A stretch of DNA of 64,000 nucleotides, taken from NCBI GenBank assembly GCA_963783085.1, contig CAWAMJ010000002.1, positions 248,001 to 312,000 of the forward strand, written 5' to 3'. The DNA is from CAVYUC01 sp963783085 (GTDB taxonomy: Bacteria > Bacteroidota > Bacteroidia > Bacteroidales > Prolixibacteraceae). This document shows, piece after piece, positions 36,988 to 45,456 of this stretch. A program made the position numbers and the translations under genes. How positions within the stretch are numbered: the first letter of the stretch is position 1; each line of letters opens with the position of its first letter. The notes beneath the pieces were generated by a model. It saw only the letters and a program-made list of their open reading frames with translations. It searched no databases and was not told where the DNA came from.

Positions 36988-38106
36988 CTAATAGTACCTG
37001 CCAATCAGCGGGTGTTCAACAATGGCTTTCCGGAATTGCAGAAAATCGAGGCCGCCGGAACTGCGCCAGACGATTTTCCCGCCCGGTTCAACAATTACCG
37101 TGTACGGAATTTGCCCGGGCCATTCTTTGTCGAAATTATCAATTAAATCGTATTTGTTTTCCGATGCAAAAATGTAGTTGTTGTTGAATGCCGCATCCTT
37201 ATCCTGGAGGAATTCGTTCACTATTTCCTTATTTTCCGGTTTGTCGGTAGAAATGGTGTACATTTCGAAATCGCGTCCCATGTACATGCGGTACGTATCC
37301 ACCAGTTCGCTGAATTCAGCCACACAAGGGCCGCACCAGGTTGCCCAGACATTGACTACCCGAAGATTTTTCGAATCATTCTTCATCAGTTTTTTTAATC
37401 CGTCGACAGAAAGTTCCTCCAGTGGCGCCGGTTTTTTAGCCCAGTCGGCATCCAGCTTCTGTCTCCATTCATCCTTCCATTTCCATTTTATGGAGCAGCC
37501 AAAAACTTTCGTTTGCTTTACTGCCGGTTCTTTTTCAGCCAAAACAGCATCGAGGGCATCGCGTAAATCGTGCTGTTTCGCGGTACCCGGTTTTTCGGAA
37601 TCATCAATTCTTCCCACATATTTCAAAACTCTGTTTTTATCGAATACAAAAGCATGTGGAGTTGCTACCGGACCATATTTCACCGACATTTCTTCGGTTT
37701 CGCCATCGAACAAAAACGGAAAATTAAAACCTTTTTCTTTGGCCCGAAGCTGCATTTCTTCGAATGAATCGCCTAAATCGGTATAACCTTTTTCCTCGAG
37801 GCAAACTGAAGCCGGACTGTTGGGGTTGATCATCACCACCTGGACGCCTTTGTCTTTATAATCGTTCTGTACGGCCATAATTCGATCTTCATAAGCCTGC
37901 GCCGTAGGACAATGGGGCGCACTGAAAATAATTGCCAAAACCTGCGCATTACCGAACGACGATAGCGAATACCTGTTCCCATCTACTCCAATCAGGTTAA
38001 AATCGATGGCTTTTGAACCGGGCGCCAGCGTTTCAGGATCCGGATGTTCCTGTGCAAAACTGTTCGATGCTAAAAATAACGCGAACAAAACGACCAGATT
38101 TTTCAT
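36988..38106 (-). CDS. Secreted protein with redoxin and thioredoxin domains
   Basis: I start at ATG 38106, giving MKNLVVLFALFLASNSFAQ as signal peptide; 32 upstream in-frame residues are not signal-like. The mature protein of ~350 residues has a redoxin (AhpC/TlpA-type) domain with Cys66 in FSAPHCPTAQ and the family motif FGCSIKWKWKDEW (C204), then a second thioredoxin-fold domain with the active site WATWCGPC (257-261 for WCGPC) and a cis-proline IPYTVIV. It probably reduces or exchanges disulfides in the periplasm or outer envelope. It is divergent from a TonB-dependent receptor, 87 bases away, suggesting linked metal or redox functions. Confidence 0.87.
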   Translation of the reverse strand: MKNLVVLFALFLASNSFAQEHPDPETLAPGSKAIDFNLIGVDGNRYSLSSFGNAQVLAIIFSAPHCPTAQAYEDRIMAVQNDYKDKGVQVVMINPNSPASVCLEEKGYTDLGDSFEEMQLRAKEKGFNFPFLFDGETEEMSVKYGPVATPHAFVFDKNRVLKYVGRIDDSEKPGTAKQHDLRDALDAVLAEKEPAVKQTKVFGCSIKWKWKDEWRQKLDADWAKKPAPLEELSVDGLKKLMKNDSKNLRVVNVWATWCGPCVAEFSELVDTYRMYMGRDFEMYTISTDKPENKEIVNEFLQDKDAAFNNNYIFASENKYDLIDNFDKEWPGQIPYTVIVEPGGKIVWRSSGGLDFLQFRKAIVEHPLIGRYY

Positions 38107-38193
38107 TATATTATTTTGTTGATTTGATTTATAAAAATAGCGAAAAAATAAAACTTTGCCATTAGTTTCCAGGATTACAAAAAAACCAAAATA

Positions 38194-40281
38194 ATGATTC
38201 AACTAAACCGACATAAAGTTATCGTATTCGTTTTATGTATTTTACAAAACACACTGCTTTTAGCACAAACCGGTCCAGGGGAAACTGAAAGCGGCGCCAA
38301 ACAAGATACCACTACTTTATCCGGAGAAATAGACGAAGTTACCGTTACTGCTTTTCGCACGCCTTACAACATTTACAATACGCCGGCACCGGTAAATTTG
38401 ATTACACCGCTACAACTGGAAATTGGCAGCTCGTTGACACCGGTTGAAGCGCTGAACCAGGTGCCGGGTGTTGTAATGCACCACGGAACGCTCAACACCA
38501 ACCGATTAACAATCAGGGGAATCGGTTCCCGAACACCGTACGGGACCAATAAAATAAAAGCTTATTTTGGTGACATTCCATTAACTTCGGGTGATGGTGA
38601 AACCGTGTTGGAAGATTTGGAAAATCCGGCTATAAAACGGGTTGAAATCATAAAAGGTCCATCGTCGAGCCTGTTTGGCGCCGGACTGGCAGGGGTCATC
38701 GTGTTTCACCCCAAAAATGCCGTAAAAAATTTTGTTCAAAACCGAACAACCATTGCTTCTTTCGCAACGTTAAAAAGCACGCTCGCTGCCGGAATCGCAA
38801 CAAAAAATCTCAATATTTTTGCCCTCGGCTCAACCCTGAAAAGCGACGGGTACCGGGACAACAACAACACCAACCGCATAAATTTTCTGCTGAATACGAA
38901 ATATAATTTTTCTGAAAATGTGAACCTGCAGGTGCTGGTAAAAGCTACAAAAATGAAAGCATTCATTCCAAGCTCGCTGGATTTGCCCACGTTCCGGAAC
39001 CACCCCGAACAAGCCGCTTCGAACTGGAAAAATATTGAAGGTTACGAAGATTATACCAACGGACAGTTTGGCATTTCACTGAATGTTTTTTCCACTACTT
39101 TCAGCAAACTTTCGATGGCTGCTTTTGGAAGTTTCCGGGACGCCGGCGAACTGCGCCCTTTTAATAAACTCGAAGAATCATCAAATTACGCCGGTTGGCG
39201 CGGCTACATTCAGAAAAACATTATTTCGGGAAACACGGACTTTACTTTTACTTCGGGAGTTGAATTTTTTCGGGAACGTTACAACTGGTCCACCATTTCC
39301 AACGAAAATCCGGATGGCTTGCTTTCAGACAACCTCGAAAGGCGTTCGTATGAAAACCTGTTTTTTCAGGTGGAATCAAGTTTTAGCCGGCGGCTGTTTA
39401 TTTCGGCCGGAATCAACGGAAACCTCACCCGTTTTAACTATGAAGATCATTTTCCCGAAAATGGCGATCAATCGGGCAACCATTCCTACAAACCAGTGGT
39501 TTCGCCCCGGTTTGGATTAAATTACCGGGTAACCGATGGTTTGTTTATTTTCGGAAATTTAAGCCACGGATTTTCCACGCCAACTTTCGAAGAAACGCTT
39601 TTACCGGAAGGGGAAATTAATCCCGGAATAAAACCCGAAACCGGTTGGAATGCGGAGGCTGGCATGAGAACTGTTATCGCCGGTCGGTTGCAGGCCACGG
39701 CCAGTTATTACCGCATTTACATCCGCAATTTACTGGTTGCCCGGCGCACCGGCGAAGATGCATACATTGGTGTAAATGCGGGTAAATCGCTGCATCCGGG
39801 ACTGGAAGCGGAAATCAAGTGGACCGTTTTCACGCCTTTTTCTTATCCTGCGCTCCTGTTAAGTGGTAATGCAACCATTGCAAACTATCATTTTCAGGAA
39901 TTTGAAGATAACGGGATGGATTATTCCGGGAACAACCTGCCGGGAACCACTAAAACTACCTGGCTGGCTGCAGCCAATTTTAAACCGACAAGAAACACTG
40001 CCATCAACATCTGGCACCGTTTTACCGGAAAAATGCCTGTTAACGATGCAAACACGAACTTCACAGATTCTTATGGAATTACAAATTTTGAACTGGAATA
40101 TACGGGTAAAGTAAAAAACTTCAGGTTTGAAATAAAAGGCGGCATCCAGAACATTTTCGATATAAAATATGCAGCCATGCTGGCGGTGAATGCACCGGCA
40201 TTTGGCGGCAATCTTCCGCGGTATTATTACCCGGGAAATCCGAGAAACTACTTTGTTTCGGTGCTTGTAGGATTGGAATAA
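38194..40281 (+). CDS. TonB-dependent outer-membrane receptor (non-SusC type)
   Basis: 695 residues, the standard length for ligand-gated receptors of metal chelates or cobalamin. There is a signal peptide (MIQLNRHKVIVFVLC...LLLAQ), a TonB-box-like region (DEVTVTAFRTPYNIY), a plug domain (TPVEALNQVPGVVM, LTIRGIGSRTPYG, IKGPSSSLFGAGLAGVI) and a barrel with the conserved FSTPTFEETLLPEGEINPGIKPETGW and a C-terminal aromatic-rich strand. It lacks the SusC N-terminal extension and there is no SusD nearby. The ligand is probably iron, copper or another small chelate; the adjacent thioredoxin-like gene hints at metal or thiol biology. Confidence 0.9.
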   Translation: MIQLNRHKVIVFVLCILQNTLLLAQTGPGETESGAKQDTTTLSGEIDEVTVTAFRTPYNIYNTPAPVNLITPLQLEIGSSLTPVEALNQVPGVVMHHGTLNTNRLTIRGIGSRTPYGTNKIKAYFGDIPLTSGDGETVLEDLENPAIKRVEIIKGPSSSLFGAGLAGVIVFHPKNAVKNFVQNRTTIASFATLKSTLAAGIATKNLNIFALGSTLKSDGYRDNNNTNRINFLLNTKYNFSENVNLQVLVKATKMKAFIPSSLDLPTFRNHPEQAASNWKNIEGYEDYTNGQFGISLNVFSTTFSKLSMAAFGSFRDAGELRPFNKLEESSNYAGWRGYIQKNIISGNTDFTFTSGVEFFRERYNWSTISNENPDGLLSDNLERRSYENLFFQVESSFSRRLFISAGINGNLTRFNYEDHFPENGDQSGNHSYKPVVSPRFGLNYRVTDGLFIFGNLSHGFSTPTFEETLLPEGEINPGIKPETGWNAEAGMRTVIAGRLQATASYYRIYIRNLLVARRTGEDAYIGVNAGKSLHPGLEAEIKWTVFTPFSYPALLLSGNATIANYHFQEFEDNGMDYSGNNLPGTTKTTWLAAANFKPTRNTAINIWHRFTGKMPVNDANTNFTDSYGITNFELEYTGKVKNFRFEIKGGIQNIFDIKYAAMLAVNAPAFGGNLPRYYYPGNPRNYFVSVLVGLE

Positions 40282-40327
40282 AAAATGAGCCGGTTTTTAA
40301 CCGCGTCGGGTATTTTTTGCGATCTTC

Positions 40328-41884
40328 CTATTCCGGATAGCCGGTTATTTTTTGAATGTTGTTGTACAACGGCGCCATTTTTTTATAAATTTTCAGGTAC
40401 ACCTTTTTATAAAGCTTATCATAAAGTTCGGCATTTTCGCTGTTTGGATGAAATTCATCTGCATAATGCACCATCTCCGCGATGGCTTCTTCGATTGTAT
40501 CGTAATTTCCGGTTCCGTATGCGGTTATCATCGCTGCCCCCAAACCGGAAGTTTCAACAGTTCGTCCGCGTACCAGCGGCAGGTTGAAAATATCGGCGGC
40601 AATCCGGCAAATTTCATCACTTTGTGAGGCGCCGCCGGAAACAGCCAGCTTTCGAACCTTTTCCCTGGAGACTTTTTCAATTTTTTCCTTTCCTTCACGC
40701 AGCGCATAAACAAGACCTTCGACTACTGAACGATAGATGTGCTGTTTTTTATGCACATCGCCAAATCCGATGATGGAACCTTTTGCCGTCGGATTCGAAA
40801 GGCCCGGCCCCCAGTATGGCTGCACCACCAATCCTTTGCTGCCGGGGGGAGATTTTGTAAGGAACCGGTCGAGCAACTGCTCCGGCGGAATGTTCCTTGT
40901 AAGCGCTATTTCCACTTCTTTGTGGGAAAATTCGTCTTTAAACCACGATATCATCCAAAACCCGCGGAAAATTTCTACTTCCGGATTAAAAAATCCTGGA
41001 ATGACAGCCGGATAGGCCGGCATAAAAGGAACCGGTTCGAAGTATTTTCTGCTCGTGGTTTGTATGGTGGCGGTAGTCCCTAAACTGAGGCTGGCCATGT
41101 CTTCCGTGAGAACGCCCATTCCCAGCGTTTCGCAACCCTTGTCGGATCCGCAGGCAATCACGGGCAGGTTAACCGGCAGCCCTGTTTCAGCGCCTGCTTT
41201 TCGGGTCACTTTTCCTATAACATTTCCCGGCCACACCAATTCGGGCAGTTTTTCCTTTTCAACAGGATAAATCCGCGAAGTAAACTGAAAACGATCATTC
41301 GGATCGCCCCATTGTTGTTTTTGATAATCGAACGGTATGTGCCCGATTTGCGAAGCCACAGAATCCCTGAATTCACCGGTTAAACGATAGTTGAGAAAAC
41401 CTGAAACCTGAAGGTATTTGTGTGTATTTTCCCAGATATTCGGCTGGTTTTGCTTTATCCAGTTGCATTTGCCCTCGCGTTGCGCCATCTTTAGCGAACG
41501 ATAAAGGCCGATGGTATAAATCAATATACTGTTTCCGATTCCCGGACGATACACCGGCTCAGCCTTCCGTTGGTCGAGCCAGACAATAATCGGTCGCAGC
41601 GGATTTCCATTCCGGTCGACGTTTACCATTGAATTACGCAACGCAGCCACTCCCACCCCGGCAATGCCGGAAAAAGCCTCCGGATATTCCCGCTTCAGAA
41701 ATTTACATGCCATTTTTAACGATTCCCAGTAAACTTCGGGATCTTGTTCTGCCCAACCCGGTTTTGGGCTCAAATAAGGTTGAAAAGGAATTTTATATAT
41801 GCCCAGAACTTCGCCCTTCAGTGAAAACAGGATGGCGCGCAGGCTTTGTGTTCCGCAATCGATGGAAAGGATGGTTTTCTCCAT
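40328..41884 (-). CDS. FGGY-family carbohydrate kinase
   Basis: 518 residues, family-typical. The N-terminal phosphate-binding motif is LSIDCGTQSLRAIL (D9 to T12), followed by GWAEQDPEVYW and IIVWLDQRKAEPVY. The C-terminal half has SGGASQSDEICRIAADIF and GLGAAMITAYGTG, the FGGY signature region. It phosphorylates a sugar or polyol in the cytoplasm using ATP; whether the substrate is xylulose, rhamnulose, glycerol or erythritol cannot be decided. It is convergent with the TonB receptor (46 bases apart) and stands alone, so its link with the nearby glycan loci is only circumstantial. Confidence 0.88.
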   Translation of the reverse strand: MEKTILSIDCGTQSLRAILFSLKGEVLGIYKIPFQPYLSPKPGWAEQDPEVYWESLKMACKFLKREYPEAFSGIAGVGVAALRNSMVNVDRNGNPLRPIIVWLDQRKAEPVYRPGIGNSILIYTIGLYRSLKMAQREGKCNWIKQNQPNIWENTHKYLQVSGFLNYRLTGEFRDSVASQIGHIPFDYQKQQWGDPNDRFQFTSRIYPVEKEKLPELVWPGNVIGKVTRKAGAETGLPVNLPVIACGSDKGCETLGMGVLTEDMASLSLGTTATIQTTSRKYFEPVPFMPAYPAVIPGFFNPEVEIFRGFWMISWFKDEFSHKEVEIALTRNIPPEQLLDRFLTKSPPGSKGLVVQPYWGPGLSNPTAKGSIIGFGDVHKKQHIYRSVVEGLVYALREGKEKIEKVSREKVRKLAVSGGASQSDEICRIAADIFNLPLVRGRTVETSGLGAAMITAYGTGNYDTIEEAIAEMVHYADEFHPNSENAELYDKLYKKVYLKIYKKMAPLYNNIQKITGYPE

Positions 41885-41969
41885 TGCTTTTTTTCATAAA
41901 AATAAGGAATCTTTTTGTATGGATCAGGTTTTAAATCCATTCTGATGCGGATTTGAAGGGTTTTCGTAA

Positions 41970-42004
41970 AAAATAAGCCACCCTTTCAAATATCCAGGAT
42001 GGCT
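41970..42004 (-). terminator. Rho-independent terminator after the baeRF-type gene
   Basis: On the minus strand AGCCATCCT (42004-41996) pairs with AGGGTGGCT (41984-41976), a 9-bp stem with one mismatch, followed by TATTTTTT. It lies in the 184-base gap after the gene ending at 42069 and before the kinase start at 41884. Confidence 0.75.
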
Positions 42005-42068
42005 CGCGTTAAATATCTTGTATGTTGAAGGAACAACACCTTTTTTGGGTATTGGTGTTGTTTATATT

Positions 42069-43208
42069 TTAAAACCGAAGTATCGCATTTACCGGCGAAG
42101 TGTTTTCAGGCAGGTTTTCTTCTTCCTCGAAAAACACCTTTCCGTTTTTTAAAAATGTATTGCGTGCGGCAAAATCGAGCAGGCAGTTATCCATAGGTTG
42201 TTTTTCATTGTGAATATTTATTTTGGCGGCTTCCCGGTCGTATTCGCCCCAAACATGTTTACCTTTTGCTACAAAAAGGGTATCAATCTGGCCTGCATCT
42301 GCTGCAATAACCACATCTTCCAAACTCGACGTGGTTTTTCCGATGGCTTCCGAATAACTTGCTTTTTTATCATTTTTAACCTGTTCGAACCAAGGCGCCA
42401 TAATGTCTTTTGCTTTTTCATGAACCGTAAGGATGTCGCCATTGTCGTAATTTCCGGGGACGCATTTGGGCACTATGTTTTTGTACCTGGACACTTCTTT
42501 AAATTGTGCAAAAATGCTTTCGACTGCAGCCACTACAACCGGAACCGAATATCCTTCCAAAACTTTATGCAGCCCCTCGTCCAAATCTTCCATGTATTTC
42601 AGCACTTCCGTTTCTTTATAATCTTTCCCTTCTCCCTTCCCATGAAAGGGTGCAAATTCTTTTCCCGGCATTTTACTGCGGAACTCCAGCGATTTTTGAA
42701 CCACATCGTGACCGGCAGAATCATAAATATCTTTGGGAAAAACATCGTCCACTTTAATTTCGGTTATCTCGTGCTGCGTAGCTTCGTAAAAACGGTTTTT
42801 ATGAAGGCTCAGCGACAATATAAAAAAGAGATTGTCCTGGTTAAAAATATTCATCAGCGGAAGCAAGTAAAAACGGTCTGATACCTGCGAAAATTCATTT
42901 ACGTCCAGCGGCAAATTATAATATTCAAATTTTTCTTTTGTCCTGAAAACCGCCATCGCATCAGATAAATGCCGCCAGATATTGGGATCGTCCACCAACT
43001 CCTTCAGCGGTGCTACATACTCTGCCACCTCTTTGGGTTTCAGTCCAAACTCACCCAATTGCTTTTCAACGTTTGAAACCTGGTTTTTCAAACGAATCTG
43101 GCTGTCTTTATTTTCGCCGTTTCTGTAAGTGGGGATATAAATGGATATACAATATTCTACTTCTGTTCCTGCCAGTTTTTCAAACTGGTTTTTCGTGAAT
43201 AACGCCAT
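42069..43208 (-). CDS. Bacterial archaeo-eukaryotic release factor (baeRF)-type protein
   Basis: 379 residues, no signal peptide, so cytoplasmic. The opening SIYIPTYRNGENKDSQIRLKN, the following LVDDPNIWRHLSDAMAVF and the middle FYLLPLMNIFNQDNLFFILSLS with NRFYEA match bacterial members related to archaeal/eukaryotic peptide-chain release factor domains (baeRF families). The central region VPVVVAAVESIFAQFKEVS and the later DIDTLFVAKG-like stretch (AGQIDTLFVAKGKHVWGEYD) agree. Members are thought to act on ribosomes or tRNA under stress, but experimental knowledge is thin. It is a single gene with its own terminator. Confidence 0.65.
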   Translation of the reverse strand: MALFTKNQFEKLAGTEVEYCISIYIPTYRNGENKDSQIRLKNQVSNVEKQLGEFGLKPKEVAEYVAPLKELVDDPNIWRHLSDAMAVFRTKEKFEYYNLPLDVNEFSQVSDRFYLLPLMNIFNQDNLFFILSLSLHKNRFYEATQHEITEIKVDDVFPKDIYDSAGHDVVQKSLEFRSKMPGKEFAPFHGKGEGKDYKETEVLKYMEDLDEGLHKVLEGYSVPVVVAAVESIFAQFKEVSRYKNIVPKCVPGNYDNGDILTVHEKAKDIMAPWFEQVKNDKKASYSEAIGKTTSSLEDVVIAADAGQIDTLFVAKGKHVWGEYDREAAKINIHNEKQPMDNCLLDFAARNTFLKNGKVFFEEEENLPENTSPVNAILRF

Positions 43209-43806
43209 GCTACACTTTTTTAAATTTTAAAACTAAATCCAAACTCTGTATCTTATTTGAAAGTTGAAGCACTAAGTTTTTTTCATTGTTGTACCGGTTT
43301 GTTATTTCCATCGGTATAAAACAAAGCTTGTACCCAAAGGCATCAGGTATGAAGCAAGTTGAGGTTTAACCGCATAAAACCAACTGATTTTAAATGACAT
43401 TCTGTTTTTTGAATAAAAACGGTTTCTGTTGAATCAAGTGGAAAAGAGAAGAACATCTGTGGAAATTTTTCACACCCGCATGTTTGCATTTGAAAACCCG
43501 GAAATCCCGAAGCACGAAAATTAATCTTTGCCTGTATATGCAAGCCTGTGAAGGAAATTTGTGACGAATGCCATTCGCCATATGTGCATGGTATTCGCTG
43601 TAAAAACGGAAATTTCATCCCAAAAATCAACCGGCTTGTACCTTTTGCAATATCATTTCAAAGAATCGGTGAAAAAAATTGTTTATTACGTCAGTATTTC
43701 AGCAGCCGCTATGTGGAACTTCTTTTGAAGTTGGGCGCACAAAACAGCGACTTTCTTGTTACAAGCGGAGGCTGACATTTATTAATAAAAAAGACATGAT
43801 TTAAAT
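43209..43806. other. 598-bp intergenic region without a supported gene
   Basis: Divergent gap between the baeRF-type gene and the desaturase. Short open frames occur on both strands and overlap each other, none with a credible start, signal peptide or domain. I see no RNA gene, hairpin with T tail or repeat. Promoters for both neighbours presumably lie here. Confidence 0.5.
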
Positions 43807-44943
43807 ATGAAGACAATCACGTATTCGAAAAACAAAATAGATTTTATGACAGACCTAAGGAATTCTGTTAATCAGTATTTCAAAACCAGCAATACAGAAC
43901 CTTACGGGAATAGAAAAATTTATCTGAAAACCATTTTTATGGTGTTGTTATATCTTGCACCCTATGTTTTAATGGTCACAGGAATTGCCTCTTCGGTTGT
44001 GCCGGTTCTTGCATGCTGGTTCTTCATGGGACTTGGAATGTCGGGTTTAGGAATGACGACCATGCACGATGCCAATCACGGCTCGTTTTCGAAACACCGG
44101 CGGGTAAATAAATTTTTTAGTAATTCATTGTACCTTTTAGGCGGCTTTCCGCCAAACTGGCGGTACCAGCACAACACGCTCCATCATGGGTTTACCAATG
44201 TTGAAGGGCACGATGAAGACATTGCCCCGCCCGGAATATTAAGGCTTTCTCCCCACAGGCCATTAAAAAAAATGCACCGTTACCAGCATCTTTATGCATG
44301 GTTCCTTTACAGCCTGATGACTATTTCCTGGATTATTACAAAAGATTTCGGCAGGTTGCGAAAGTACAGGGAAGACGGCGTTAAACTGGGTGGTAAGAGA
44401 AGTTACAAAAAACTGATGGTGGATTTAATTATATCCAAAATCGTTTATTACAGCATTTTTCTGGTGATTCCCCTGCTCATGGCGCCGGTTGCGTGGTACT
44501 GGACAATCGCTGGTTTTCTGCTGATGCATTTTACCGGTGGGTTATTGTTAACCAGTATATTCCAAACCGCGCATGTGGTGCCGTCGTCAGAATACCCGCT
44601 GCCCGATGGCAATGGCGAACTCAACAACAATTGGGCAGCCCACCAGCTTTATACAACGTGCAATTTTGCTCCGAAAAGCAGGATTTTCTCCTGGATGATT
44701 GGCGGTTTGAACTACCAGGTGGAACATCATTTGTTCCCCAACATCAGCCACATCCATTATCCTAAAATATCTGCCATTGTGCAGCGAAAAGCACAGGAGT
44801 TTGGTTTACCCTATCACGTGAACAGAACTTTTATTGGCGCAGTAGTCCAGCATATTCGAATGCTCAAATTATTGGGAACCAACCGCGACATGACCGCTCA
44901 GCCCGTCATTTCGTCCACTGAAAATAAAGCAATGGCGGTATAA
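43807..44943 (+). CDS. Membrane fatty acid desaturase (acyl-lipid/acyl-CoA type)
   Basis: 378 residues with the three histidine boxes of the di-iron desaturase family: HDANH (87-91), HNTLHH (122-127) and QVEHH (304-308), separated by hydrophobic pairs around residues 45-82 and 210-255. The third box beginning with Gln is typical of front-end (delta-5/6-like) desaturases; there is no fused cytochrome b5 domain. It inserts a double bond into membrane fatty acids, using oxygen and an external electron donor, perhaps for cold adaptation. It stands alone with a strong terminator after it. Confidence 0.93.
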   Translation: MKTITYSKNKIDFMTDLRNSVNQYFKTSNTEPYGNRKIYLKTIFMVLLYLAPYVLMVTGIASSVVPVLACWFFMGLGMSGLGMTTMHDANHGSFSKHRRVNKFFSNSLYLLGGFPPNWRYQHNTLHHGFTNVEGHDEDIAPPGILRLSPHRPLKKMHRYQHLYAWFLYSLMTISWIITKDFGRLRKYREDGVKLGGKRSYKKLMVDLIISKIVYYSIFLVIPLLMAPVAWYWTIAGFLLMHFTGGLLLTSIFQTAHVVPSSEYPLPDGNGELNNNWAAHQLYTTCNFAPKSRIFSWMIGGLNYQVEHHLFPNISHIHYPKISAIVQRKAQEFGLPYHVNRTFIGAVVQHIRMLKLLGTNRDMTAQPVISSTENKAMAV

Positions 44944-44970
44944 TTACACCAGAATAAAAACGAAACAATT

Positions 44971-45018
44971 TGCCCGGTAAAATTGCAGTCTAAATGCAAT
45001 TTCACCGGGCATTTTTTT
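44971..45018 (+). terminator. Strong Rho-independent terminator after the desaturase
   Basis: TGCCCGGTAAAATTGCA (44971-44987) pairs with 44995-45011 over 17 bases with one mismatch and a 7-base loop, then T7 at 45012-45018. It begins 28 bases after the stop codon. Confidence 0.93.
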
Positions 45019-45456
45019 GTGGTGCAATGAATTGTGATGCTTTCGGAAAATCGTAATATGAAACCATCAGTCAATTTCAGCAATGAAGGGTAAATCCGCT
45101 TTTTTTGATCGCCCGAATGTAAAAATTATGATAATTGAGAAGCCTTGCAAGAGAAACAAACTTAAACAGGATAGGATAAGGTAAAATGGTCGTGAAAAAC
45201 AAGCTATTATACTTTCTTTTTTACGTGGTATAAAGTATATTTGCTTTATTACGAACTTGTGAACCAATTGAAGAGCACCTTGATTTATAAAAATAATTAT
45301 CCGGACAAAAAACAGCATTCCAACTGATGCATGTCCGAATCTCCATCAAATGCACTTTTGTATCAAGTATTTATAATGTATAAAACGTTTACGAGCTATC
45401 TATAAAAACAAATAAAAACAACTGGAATGTAACAATCTATTAAAAACAGACAATTT
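45019..45456 (+). promoter_or_regulatory. Long upstream region of the rhamnose-type glycan operon with candidate promoter and operator-like palindrome
   Basis: This 438-base stretch has no credible gene. TATATTTG at 45236-45243 matches the Bacteroidota -7 box TAnnTTTG, with TTTC (one mismatch to TTTG) about 19 bases before it; that would give a leader of ~200 bases. Closer to the gene, AAACGTTT (45383-45390) is a perfect palindrome with a central CG within TAAAACGTTTAC, similar to LacI-type operators. No regulator gene of that type is in the window. Confidence 0.35.

Noticed and set aside
42198..42881. 227-residue plus-strand open frame inside the baeRF-type gene
   Set aside because: It is antisense to a well-supported gene, rich in Phe/His/Cys with no domain, typical of a shadow frame.
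43548..43775. 75-residue plus-strand frame with CDEC before the desaturase
   Set aside because: It overlaps an equally long minus-strand frame, lacks a plausible start context or motif, and looks like intergenic chance.
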